Notes under the pieces: model-generated | Seen by the model: the letters and a program-made list of their open reading frames with translations, nothing else | Database searches by the model: none | What the model was told of the DNA's origin: nothing | In this document: one piece after another, positions 1-5,256 of the stretch | How the letters are laid out: every line of letters begins with the position of its first letter | How positions within the stretch are numbered: position 1 is the stretch's first letter | From: a bacterium | Lineage (GTDB): Bacteria > Bacillota_I > Bacilli_A > RF39 > UBA660 | Length of the DNA: 5,499 nt | Assembly (NCBI GenBank): GCA_004560915.1 | Contig: SFTR01000071.1 | Coordinates: 1 to 5,499 of the forward strand | Reading direction: 5' to 3' | Program-made: the position numbers and the translations under genes

Positions 1-479
1 TAAGAATCCTTAATAGTATTTTCTTTTAATTCATGTTCTTTAGCAATAATAGTAAGTTCACTACTTAAGTCAGATATTTTCTTATCTTTTTCAGTTATTG
101 CTTTTTGTATTTCAAGTTCACTTTTAGATGCCTGTAATTCTATTTTACTTTTAAGTTCAGCTATTTCTAAATCACGTTTAGATAGTTCTTCTTGATATTG
201 CTTTTCTAGTTTTGATAGAGTTTGTTCTTCTTTAGTTTTAAGTTCACTCTTTAGAGTAGTTATTTCTAAATCTTTTTCATTTAATGATTTAGTTAGTTCT
301 TCTTTGATATGTGCTTCAGCAAGTTTAATACTACTTTCTTTATCTCTTTTGTGTTCTTGTTCTCTTAGTTCTAACTCTTTTTCAAATTCTTTATCTCTTA
401 TTTGTTTTACTACTTTATCATAATCACTTTCATCTATTTGAAAGATTGTTCCACAGTTTGGACATTTTATTTCGTTCAT
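1..479 (-). CDS. DUF2130 family protein, N-terminal 159 residues (runs off left edge)
   Basis: The reading frame is open from an ATG at 479 to the window edge, giving 159 codons with no stop, so the C-terminal part is missing. The protein begins MNEIKCPNCGTIFQIDESDY: a single CPNC knuckle at residues 6-9, then a motif I recognise as the start of DUF2130 proteins. From about residue 25 on it is almost entirely Glu/Lys/Leu-rich with heptad-like spacing, which predicts a long coiled coil. DUF2130 proteins are usually about 400 residues or more, with the conserved domain in the C-terminal half, which cannot be seen here. The family has no established function that I can state. A perfect AAGGAGG site at 484-490 lies 4 bases before the ATG and overlaps the stop codon of the upstream 67-residue gene, so the two are co-transcribed and probably translationally coupled. 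The family call rests on the N-terminus alone, but that motif is distinctive. Confidence 0.85.
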   Translation of the reverse strand, partial: MNEIKCPNCGTIFQIDESDYDKVVKQIRDKEFEKELELREQEHKRDKESSIKLAEAHIKEELTKSLNEKDLEITTLKSELKTKEEQTLSKLEKQYQEELSKRDLEIAELKSKIELQASKSELEIQKAITEKDKKISDLSSELTIIAKEHELKENTIKDS

Positions 480-488
480 TGTTCCTCC

Positions 489-692
489 TTATAAATATAG
501 GCTTTTACCTACTACATAGTCATTGATATCAAATCCATTATTTTGTGCAATATTTATGAGTTCACTTGGACTAGCGTTTTCTACTCTTGATAGTTCAATC
601 ATTGCTTGTGGTGAACCATTAAACATTGCTACACCAAAATAATCTATTAAGTCTTTTCTAAGTCTTTCTATATCAATTTCATAATTATTCAT
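489..692 (-). CDS. Small conserved-looking hypothetical protein (67 aa), coupled to DUF2130
   Basis: This is a 67-residue, acidic, soluble protein starting MNNYEIDIERLRKDLIDYFG and ending near DINDYVVGKSLYL. It has no membrane segment or signal peptide. It looks like two amphipathic helices around an AMFNGSPQAMIELSRVENAS core. The composition is balanced and ordered rather than random, which supports a real gene. I chose the ATG at 692 because GAGGTG at 697-702 sits at the right distance before it. The frame also contains an upstream GTG at 704, but that codon overlaps the ribosome binding site and lies at about the predicted transcript start. An extended -10 promoter lies just upstream at 711-719. 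Its stop codon overlaps the ribosome binding site of the DUF2130 gene. I do not recognise a named family; the linkage suggests a role with the DUF2130 protein, which is inference. Confidence 0.8.
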   Translation of the reverse strand: MNNYEIDIERLRKDLIDYFGVAMFNGSPQAMIELSRVENASPSELINIAQNNGFDINDYVVGKSLYL

Positions 693-696
693 TTCA

Positions 697-702
697 CACC
701 TC
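697..702 (-). promoter_or_regulatory. Ribosome binding site GAGGTG deciding the start of the 67-aa gene
   Basis: GAGGTG lies 4 bases before the ATG at 692, with the GAGG core 6 bases away. This favours the ATG over the in-frame GTG at 704, which starts upstream of the site and so would have no ribosome binding site of its own. Confidence 0.7.
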
Positions 703-710
703 ACATTTAC

Positions 711-719
711 ATTATAACA
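711..719 (-). promoter_or_regulatory. Extended -10 promoter of the 67-aa/DUF2130 operon
   Basis: On the minus strand the sequence reads TGTTATAAT, a perfect -10 hexamer (711-716) with the TGn extension. No recognisable -35 hexamer lies 15-19 bases upstream, where the preceding gene's terminator hairpin sits, so the extension would have to compensate. Initiation would fall near 704, leaving a leader of about a dozen bases that just holds the ribosome binding site. Confidence 0.6.
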
Positions 720-720
720 T

Positions 721-751
721 ACAAAAAGAAGTTTATTTCTTTAAACTTCTT
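721..751 (-). terminator. Rho-independent terminator overlapping the 3' end of the transglutaminase-like gene
   Basis: A perfect 10-bp inverted repeat (726-735 and 742-751, 6-base loop) is followed on the minus strand by TTTTTGT. The descending arm contains the stop codon of the transglutaminase-like gene (733-735), and the ascending arm encodes its last few residues. The stem is AT-rich but perfect and has a U-tract, so termination is plausible. Confidence 0.75.
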
Positions 752-1821
752 ACATGTCTTTCAATTCTTGATTTGTCTTCAAGCGTTAAAAATGCATGAG
801 GATATATTGTTGGATAAATTTCATTTGAATATGGTTTATAACCTGCTCTATCTACATTTCCAAACATTCCTTGCATTGTTAAACATACTTGATATAATTC
901 ATCATTTACTACTACTCCAGTCCACATATGGCTTTCTCCTGTTGGAATCGAACCCGAAATCAATTGACAGTTAACATCTAAATATGGGTTAAATAACATT
1001 GATCTATATAATCTTGACTGTCCTTCACATACACCTGATTTATGTGTTAGAGTTCCATATGGTTTTGATTCATAACGTGATTCAGATGGTTTTAAAACAA
1101 TACATCCACGTTCTCTAGAGCTCATTGTTCTATCACCTGCAAATCTTATTGTGTTATGTATATCATTATAGACCAAAAACATTTTATCAAAATCAGTTAA
1201 TCCTTGAAAATGATATTTACTTTCTAATATATTAGCATAATTTTCTATAAATCTTTTTAATCTTATAGCATCTTCTAAGTCGCTATTATTTGCTTTTCCA
1301 TAATTGAAATATAACTTTTCACTTAGTGTTCTTATTACGTTATCTGGTAACCATATTAAGTCATCTTGACCTAAACCAATAATTTTACCTTGTGCTTCAT
1401 CAAGTCTTAAACTAGCTAATTGACTTGGATTTCTATTAATTGTTAATATTAAAGATGTTACATCTTTATATCTCCAGTTCATACGTTTCATTAATTCATT
1501 ATATAATCTAAAAGAATCATCTGATGTATAAAATATAATTTGCCTTACATTTGGCATTGAATTAATTTTTTCAAGTAAATATAATCTTTTTAATTTTTCA
1601 TCTATAGTGTTTGGTACTGTTTCATCAAATATAACAAAGTCTTTTTCATATGAATCATTAGGCTTTGCTTCACTAATGAATTTATCAAATTTATCATAAG
1701 TTATATGGTAAGTGATCTTTCCATTAAGTATTCTTATATTTCCTCTTATATTTGCTTTTCTTGGTTGAGATACTCTTACATCATATTGATTAGTTCTAAC
1801 ATAACTTGCAAATCTATCCAT
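733..1821 (-). CDS. Transglutaminase-like (papain-fold) domain protein, cytoplasmic
   Basis: This is a 362-residue protein without signal peptide or membrane segment. Residues about 210-325 form a transglutaminase-like core: a helix with DKMFLVYNDIHNTIRF (about 212-227), the nucleophile motif SGVCEGQS (Cys265) and the histidine motif ESHMWTGVVVNDELYQV (His298). The usual third residue, Asp in a 'hvDxT' context, is replaced by Cys313 in QVCLT. The first 200 residues match no domain I can name; they include an FVIFDETVPN segment and a possible Rossmann-like IIFYTSDD stretch, and may recognise a substrate. Bacterial proteins with this core include proteases, amidases and cross-linking enzymes, so the reaction cannot be read from the sequence. 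The start is supported by AAAGGGGG at 1827-1834 and a near-consensus promoter. The gene is monocistronic, with its own promoter and terminator. The superfamily call is firm; the function is unknown. Confidence 0.85.
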   Translation of the reverse strand: MDRFASYVRTNQYDVRVSQPRKANIRGNIRILNGKITYHITYDKFDKFISEAKPNDSYEKDFVIFDETVPNTIDEKLKRLYLLEKINSMPNVRQIIFYTSDDSFRLYNELMKRMNWRYKDVTSLILTINRNPSQLASLRLDEAQGKIIGLGQDDLIWLPDNVIRTLSEKLYFNYGKANNSDLEDAIRLKRFIENYANILESKYHFQGLTDFDKMFLVYNDIHNTIRFAGDRTMSSRERGCIVLKPSESRYESKPYGTLTHKSGVCEGQSRLYRSMLFNPYLDVNCQLISGSIPTGESHMWTGVVVNDELYQVCLTMQGMFGNVDRAGYKPYSNEIYPTIYPHAFLTLEDKSRIERHVRSLKK

Positions 1822-1846
1822 GATGTCCCCCTTTTAAATGTTTTGT

Positions 1847-1875
1847 ATTATATCATAAATGATACTAATAGTCAA
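1847..1875 (-). promoter_or_regulatory. Near-consensus sigma-A type promoter of the transglutaminase-like gene
   Basis: On the minus strand TTGACT (1870-1875) is followed after exactly 17 bases by TATAAT (1847-1852), with a TGA extension (TGATATAAT). Initiation near 1840 leaves a short leader carrying AAAGGGGG (1827-1834) and then the ATG at 1821. It is the strongest promoter in the window, suggesting substantial vegetative expression. Confidence 0.85.
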
Positions 1876-1900
1876 TTAAGTGTAAATTTCATTTGGTTTA

Positions 1901-1944
1901 CAAAATTAAAAATAGTATTTACTTTTTAGGTGTAAATACTATTT
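1901..1944 (-). terminator. Rho-independent terminator overlapping the stop codon of the esterase gene
   Basis: A perfect 12-bp inverted repeat (1910-1921 and 1933-1944, 11-base loop) is followed on the minus strand by a T-rich stretch, TTAATTTTG. The first arm carries the final codons and the TAG stop (1939-1941) of the esterase gene. The loop is large and the T-tract is interrupted, but the stem length is convincing. Confidence 0.7.
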
Positions 1945-3591
1945 ATTTTTAAGATATTTTGCTGCATTTTTAGCAGAATCTTTACCTACTTGAGATAGAG
2001 ATGCTGCTGTTAAATGAATACTATTATTAACAGTTTTATCGTCTTTAGGTACTTCTTCTAATGCAAATATTTCTTTATATTCTTTATCATAAGCAACGTA
2101 TCCTAAATCTGAACCAAGTATTATATCATTATTATTTCTTATTAGTTTTTCTTGTTCTTCATGAATTTTTTTAACATATTTATCAACATCCTTTTTCTCA
2201 TTTAATTGCCATGATGTTTCTACTAATACGCCAAAAGATAATCCTAAATCTTTCTTTAAATAATTATGTACTTTCATATATGTATCGTAGTATTTGTTAT
2301 CTTTTGATAGTTCTTCTGTAGCATCTGAACATCCTTGATACATAACATAGAATCTATTGACTACTCTGTATCCATTATTTTCTAAATATTCTACTGCGCG
2401 TAAGTATTTTTCTTTAGCTGCATCATATATATGTTGATTATCTTTATATTCTGAGTTTGTACTTGGTAAGAAGTTAGCTATTGGTTCTCCTCCATTAGAT
2501 GCCATAACTGATACCATTTTATTACCTGTTTCATCATAATATGTTTTAGCAAACTGTGGAATCATATTTGTTCCATATGATGGTAAAAGTGAATAATACT
2601 CATCACCTTTTTTAGAATGTCTAAATTTATTATCTATATATATTGATTTTTCACCAAGTGTTTTAGTTTTAGATGTTATCATTTCTAAAACACTCTTATT
2701 CTTTTCATCTATTCTAAAATCATATGCTGTATTTTCTGGTATTTGTACACTAACGTAACTGAATGTTTTATATTCTTTTAATATATCTTCATCTATAAAT
2801 TTAGTTAAGTCTCTTGTATCTTTTGTTTCTTGTTCATATTTATACATTCCAGTGTACCCAACCATATTAGATTGACCAAAGAATAATACTAAATCTATAT
2901 CTTCTGCCCATATAGCATATAAATCTATTACTTTTTTATCCTTTTGAGTATCTATTTTTTTATTATAAACATCATTAATCCAGTCATCAGATACATCATC
3001 ATATATTTTATATTCAGGTACTCTTGTATCTTTCTTTATTGACCAACCAAGTAATTTATGATTTTTGTCCCATAATTCAAATTCATATTTTTTGTTATTA
3101 ATAATTCCATAGGTGTTTTTATTTCCTTCAACTAAAGTTTGTCTTAATTCAATAGTATCTTTATTATTTAAATTTCTATGATATATAACAGTTATTGATT
3201 CTTTAACATATATTTTTACTTCAGCTATTTTGTTGTCAAATGTTTTAGCAGTTATTTTAGTAATACCAGGCTTTTTAGCAGTTACTTTGCCCTCTTTATC
3301 AACTTCAGCTATATCTTTATTATCACTTAACCAAATAATGTTTTTAGCTACTGAATTCTTATTAAAACTTATTTTAATAGTAATGGATTCGTTTTCTACT
3401 AAAGATGCTTCTTTTATATCTGAGTTTATATCATCAGAAACAGTTAAAACTGATGATATATTATTTTTATTTATGTTTAAATCTACTTTACAACTATCTT
3501 TATATTTAAAACTTAAAAAAAGTATTGAACTTAAAATTGATAATATAAATACTGTTAAAATTGTAATTGTTGTTTTAATTCTATTATTCAT
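1939..3591 (-). CDS. Membrane-anchored extracellular SASA/SGNH carbohydrate esterase with Big2-like and InlB-type domains
   Basis: This is a 550-residue protein. Residues 7-28 are a hydrophobic N-terminal signal or anchor with no clear lipobox, so most of the chain should be outside the cell. Residues about 62-130 look like a bacterial Ig-like Big2 domain (IIWLSDNKDIAEVDKEGKVT, then KPGITKITAK). Residues about 133-229 resemble an InlB/Flg_new repeat, with LLGWS and the closing LYAIW. Residues about 231-547 are an SGNH hydrolase of the SASA (sialate O-acetylesterase) type: DLVLFFGQSNMVGY carries the presumed nucleophile Ser241, NGGEP (366-370) and YQGCSDATEE (418-427) fit later blocks, and SIHLTAASLSQVGKDSA holds the presumed catalytic His526. 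The expected Asp three residues before that His is Asn523. The likely role is removing acetyl groups from a glycan; the substrate is not deducible. AAGGTG at 3598-3603 supports the start. The gene is monocistronic. Confidence 0.85.
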   Translation of the reverse strand: MNNRIKTTITILTVFILSILSSILFLSFKYKDSCKVDLNINKNNISSVLTVSDDINSDIKEASLVENESITIKISFNKNSVAKNIIWLSDNKDIAEVDKEGKVTAKKPGITKITAKTFDNKIAEVKIYVKESITVIYHRNLNNKDTIELRQTLVEGNKNTYGIINNKKYEFELWDKNHKLLGWSIKKDTRVPEYKIYDDVSDDWINDVYNKKIDTQKDKKVIDLYAIWAEDIDLVLFFGQSNMVGYTGMYKYEQETKDTRDLTKFIDEDILKEYKTFSYVSVQIPENTAYDFRIDEKNKSVLEMITSKTKTLGEKSIYIDNKFRHSKKGDEYYSLLPSYGTNMIPQFAKTYYDETGNKMVSVMASNGGEPIANFLPSTNSEYKDNQHIYDAAKEKYLRAVEYLENNGYRVVNRFYVMYQGCSDATEELSKDNKYYDTYMKVHNYLKKDLGLSFGVLVETSWQLNEKKDVDKYVKKIHEEQEKLIRNNNDIILGSDLGYVAYDKEYKEIFALEEVPKDDKTVNNSIHLTAASLSQVGKDSAKNAAKYLKNK

Positions 3592-3613
3592 TTTCTACAC
3601 CTTAACATTTAAA

Positions 3614-3642
3614 ATTTTAACATAATTAAGATATGTAAGCAA
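3614..3642 (-). promoter_or_regulatory. Probable promoter of the esterase gene
   Basis: On the minus strand TAAAAT (3614-3619) is preceded by TGT, giving the extended form TGTTAAAAT. With a 17-base spacer, TTGCTT (3637-3642) is a weak -35. The leader then contains AAGGTG (3598-3603), 6 bases before the ATG at 3591. Confidence 0.5.
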
Positions 3643-3661
3643 TAAAGTATAAAGTTATTGA

Positions 3662-3691
3662 CAAATAAAAAGTAGAAATAATTTTCTACTT
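3662..3691 (-). terminator. Rho-independent terminator after the pyrophosphatase-like gene
   Basis: A perfect 9-bp inverted repeat (3670-3678 and 3683-3691, 4-base loop) is followed on the minus strand by TTTATTTG. It begins 12 bases after the stop codon of the pyrophosphatase-like gene and closes that two-gene unit. Confidence 0.75.
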
Positions 3692-3703
3692 AGTATATTT
3701 TTA

Positions 3704-4045
3704 TTATCTAATGATTATTGATTCAAAATATTTTTCTTGAAATTCAGTTAAAGCTCTTATAGCATCATCACTATAGTCTTTTCCATCTTTTGAAACTATT
3801 AGTTTGTCATCGTCATCATTAGTTCTATGAATTATAGCAATTACTTTTCCTTTACTTTCTTTTACTGGTTCAAATTCTCCTAGTAAGTAGGCATCTAACT
3901 CTTCACCATCTCCGCTTACTGTATTTGGAATGTAGCCATAGTTTATCATATACATAAATCCATGTTTAGGATGACGTGTTCCGAGTGGTCTATCAATTTC
4001 AATAGATACTTCTTTGCCTAAATAATCTTTTGCATTTGTTTGCAT
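3704..4045 (-). CDS. Short inorganic pyrophosphatase-fold protein
   Basis: This is a 113-residue soluble protein resembling the family I inorganic pyrophosphatase barrel (PF00719 type) but shorter than the roughly 170 residues of the classic bacterial enzyme. Recognisable landmarks are NYGYIPNT (35-42), DGEELDAYLL (46-55) aligned with the catalytic DGDPVD motif, and DDDDKLIV (77-84) aligned with the later Asp/Lys block. The second Asp and the Pro of the DxDPxD motif are replaced by Glu48 and Glu49, while the flanking Asp46 and Asp51 remain. Small proteins of this kind occur in clostridia and relatives and are commonly annotated as pyrophosphatases; whether this one hydrolyses PPi is uncertain. 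The start at 4045 has GAGGAG at 4052-4057, 6 bases upstream and overlapping the end of the preceding gene, so translation is probably coupled. Confidence 0.85.
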   Translation of the reverse strand: MQTNAKDYLGKEVSIEIDRPLGTRHPKHGFMYMINYGYIPNTVSGDGEELDAYLLGEFEPVKESKGKVIAIIHRTNDDDDKLIVSKDGKDYSDDAIRALTEFQEKYFESIIIR

Positions 4046-4050
4046 TTGTT
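4031..4050. repeat. Perfect 10-bp tandem duplication across a start codon
   Basis: The unit TGCATTTGTT occurs twice head to tail at 4031-4040 and 4041-4050. On the minus strand each unit contains an ATG. The first (4045) starts the pyrophosphatase-like gene. The second (4035) is out of frame and reaches a stop after five codons. Confidence 0.9.
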
Positions 4051-4390
4051 ACTCCTCACGTAAAAAGTTCATTAACATAAATAAACTTATCTTACAATCA
4101 CAATATTTTTGTAGTTTTTCATAAGCTTCCTCTAATTTTTCATCATAACTATATTCTTTAATTGTATAGTATATTAATCCAAAGAAATATGTTGGCTTAT
4201 ATTGAACCATTTGAAGAAATTTTTGGTGTACTTCAGGTGATAATGATTTAATTATTTTATTTAGATTATCAAAAAATTCATATATGTCGAACTTTTCTAC
4301 TTTCATTATACTTTCAATTGTTTCGTTAAATTCACGGCGAAATTCTCCTTTATCATTCTTGTAACTCAAATAAAAATGTTTATTATTCAT
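4049..4390 (-). CDS. Hypothetical protein (113 aa), first gene of a two-gene unit
   Basis: I do not recognise a family. The protein is charged, rich in Tyr, Phe, Lys and Glu, and probably all-helical after a short N-terminal strand (KHFYLSYKND). It has no signal peptide or obvious membrane helix; the segment YFFGLIYYTIKEYSYDEKLE is only partly hydrophobic. Two cysteines form a CDC motif at about residues 96-98. The start is supported by AAGGAG at 4400-4405, 9 bases upstream, and by an extended -10 promoter. The stop codon is only 3 bases from the next start and overlaps that gene's ribosome binding site, so it is co-expressed with the pyrophosphatase-like protein. Coding status is well supported by this arrangement; the function is unknown. 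Confidence 0.8.
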   Translation of the reverse strand: MNNKHFYLSYKNDKGEFRREFNETIESIMKVEKFDIYEFFDNLNKIIKSLSPEVHQKFLQMVQYKPTYFFGLIYYTIKEYSYDEKLEEAYEKLQKYCDCKISLFMLMNFLREE

Positions 4391-4414
4391 AATATTTTTC
4401 TCCTTCTTAAATAT

Positions 4415-4423
4415 ATTTTAACA
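4415..4423 (-). promoter_or_regulatory. Extended -10 promoter for the hypothetical/pyrophosphatase-like operon
   Basis: The minus strand reads TGTTAAAAT, identical to the element upstream of the esterase gene. No good -35 is visible at the 16-18-base spacings. A strong ribosome binding site (4400-4405) follows downstream. Confidence 0.5.
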
Positions 4424-4475
4424 TATACTTTTGACCTCACTTCACTTTTTAATTAATTTTTTTCGTTACTACTAT

Positions 4476-4507
4476 ATAAAAAGAATACTATAAATATAAT
4501 ATTCTTT
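4476..4507 (-). terminator. Weak hairpin, possible terminator of the decayed gene
   Basis: An 8-bp inverted repeat (4480-4487 and 4500-4507, 12-base loop) is followed on the minus strand by only a short T-run. It lies just downstream of the decayed gene and is probably its old terminator. The stem is AT-rich and the loop large, so activity is doubtful. Confidence 0.35.
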
Positions 4508-4522
4508 GAATAATTTTATATA

Positions 4523-4757
4523 TTAACCTAATAATTTCCTAATATTATTTAATATACTTTCATCAATTTTATCATTTGATTTCAAAAATATTTTATGTAT
4601 TTTTTTGAGATTTCTTCAAATTTATGACTACCTTTTCTTTACTTAAATCATATTTTGATGATAGTTCAACAATTGATTTTCCCCATGCCATTTTATAAGT
4701 GTTATCATAATTACATTCTCTAATTATTTGTTTAAATAATTCATATTTATTTTTCAT
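4523..4757 (-). pseudogene. Decayed gene, probably N-terminal remnant of an HNH-endonuclease-family protein
   Basis: An ATG at 4757 opens a 54-codon frame beginning MKNKYELFKQIIRECNYDNT and continuing YKMAWGKSIVELS; it stops at 4593. This segment resembles the N-terminus of a family of HNH endonucleases as I remember them; the call is from memory, not a search. Adding one T near 4620 restores a second frame reading FEEISKKYIKYF, which then meets a TGA at 4582-4584 immediately before Asn-Gln. Relatives as I recall them carry Trp-Asn-Gln there, which points to a TGG-to-TGA nonsense change. A third frame gives a plausible tail, SNDKIDESILNNIRKLLG, ending at 4523. No HNH region is present, so most of the gene is gone. 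No good ribosome binding site precedes the ATG. An alternative is an intact 54-residue ORF, but the shifted frames argue against that. Confidence 0.55.
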
Positions 4758-4760
4758 TCT

Positions 4761-4778
4761 TGTTCATTATATTGAACA
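4761..4778. promoter_or_regulatory. Palindrome enclosing a -10-like hexamer upstream of the decayed gene
   Basis: TGTTCA and TGAACA form a perfect 6-bp inverted repeat separated by 6 bases. On the minus strand a TATAAT (4766-4771) sits inside it. This is the geometry of a repressor operator over a promoter, but no good -35 is visible and initiation would fall almost at the ATG (4757). The decayed state of the gene further weakens the case. Confidence 0.3.
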
Positions 4779-4810
4779 TATTCGACAACCATACACTTGA
4801 CTTAATAAAC

Positions 4811-4839
4811 AACAAAAAAAGAAATAAAACTATTTCTTT
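4811..4839 (-). terminator. Rho-independent terminator of the zinc-ribbon membrane protein operon
   Basis: A perfect 9-bp inverted repeat (4818-4826 and 4831-4839, 4-base loop) is followed on the minus strand by TTTTGTT. It starts about 10 bases after the stop codon at 4849-4851. Confidence 0.8.
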
Positions 4840-4848
4840 AATAAACAA

Positions 4849-5244
4849 TTATAACCAACCACCAACTAATTCTCTAATTAATATGTATGCAACAACAAAT
4901 GGTAATGTTATTATTCCATAAACAATTATTAATTCATCGCTAAGTATTCCTCTTAATAATTTACTTTGAGGAAACAATATATTACCAAATACTATTGTAA
5001 CTATAGCAATACTTCCATATAAGAATAATACATCACTATTAGTAAAATTCTTAATAGCAAGAACCATAAATACTATATTAACAATAATTATTCTAATAAA
5101 AAAGTATGGTGGACGTTTCTTTAAATTTTCATCATTCTTAATATCTTCTTTTTTAGGGACATCTATTTTAACAGCGCCACATTTATCACATTTAGTAACT
5201 CCATCATCTAACTTTTTATGACATCTATAACATTTATAACTCAT
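4849..5244 (-). CDS. Zinc-ribbon membrane protein (131 aa)
   Basis: The N-terminus is a compact zinc ribbon, CYRCHKKLDDGVTKCDKCG, with two CxxC pairs (Cys5, Cys8, Cys19, Cys22). A polar linker to about residue 45 follows. The rest is hydrophobic, with about three predicted membrane segments (about 47-63, 71-88 and 104-124). The zinc ribbon would lie at the membrane surface, probably on the cytoplasmic side. I do not know a function; such ribbon-plus-membrane proteins are common and poorly characterised in Firmicutes. The C-terminal about 80 residues are clearly paralogous to the protein encoded immediately upstream. AAGGTG (5249-5254) lies 4 bases before the ATG and 2 bases from the previous stop codon, so the two genes form an operon, closed by the terminator at 4811-4839. 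Confidence 0.8.
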   Translation of the reverse strand: MSYKCYRCHKKLDDGVTKCDKCGAVKIDVPKKEDIKNDENLKKRPPYFFIRIIIVNIVFMVLAIKNFTNSDVLFLYGSIAIVTIVFGNILFPQSKLLRGILSDELIIVYGIITLPFVVAYILIRELVGGWL

Positions 5245-5256
5245 AATACACCTTTA

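Noticed and set aside
702..704. GTG as start of a 71-residue form of the small protein
   Set aside because: It overlaps the ribosome binding site and lies at the predicted transcript start; the ATG at 692 fits the site better.
944..955. A tRNA T-loop-like string (GGGTTCGATTCC on the minus strand)
   Set aside because: It lies inside the transglutaminase-like coding sequence (Gly-Ser-Ile-Pro), the flanking bases do not form a 5-bp T-stem, and no acceptor or anticodon arms are nearby.
768..974. Plus-strand ORF of 68 codons
   Set aside because: It is antisense to the conserved transglutaminase core, lacks a ribosome binding site and has a low-complexity Leu/His-rich translation.
1705..1929. Plus-strand ORF of 74 codons
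   Set aside because: It overlaps the 5' end and promoter of the transglutaminase-like gene and has a composition typical of antisense AT-rich DNA.
3230..3625. Plus-strand ORF of 131 codons with a hydrophobic translation
   Set aside because: It is antisense to the Big2-like and signal-anchor part of the esterase gene; its hydrophobicity follows from complementing Lys/Glu/Asn codons, and there is no ribosome binding site.
3658..3663. TTGACA on the plus strand as a promoter -35
   Set aside because: No -10 hexamer lies at a usable distance and no plus-strand gene follows.
4582..4584. TGA read as Trp (genetic code 4)
   Set aside because: All Trp codons in the intact genes are TGG, no intact gene needs TGA as a sense codon, and the surrounding gene has a separate frameshift.
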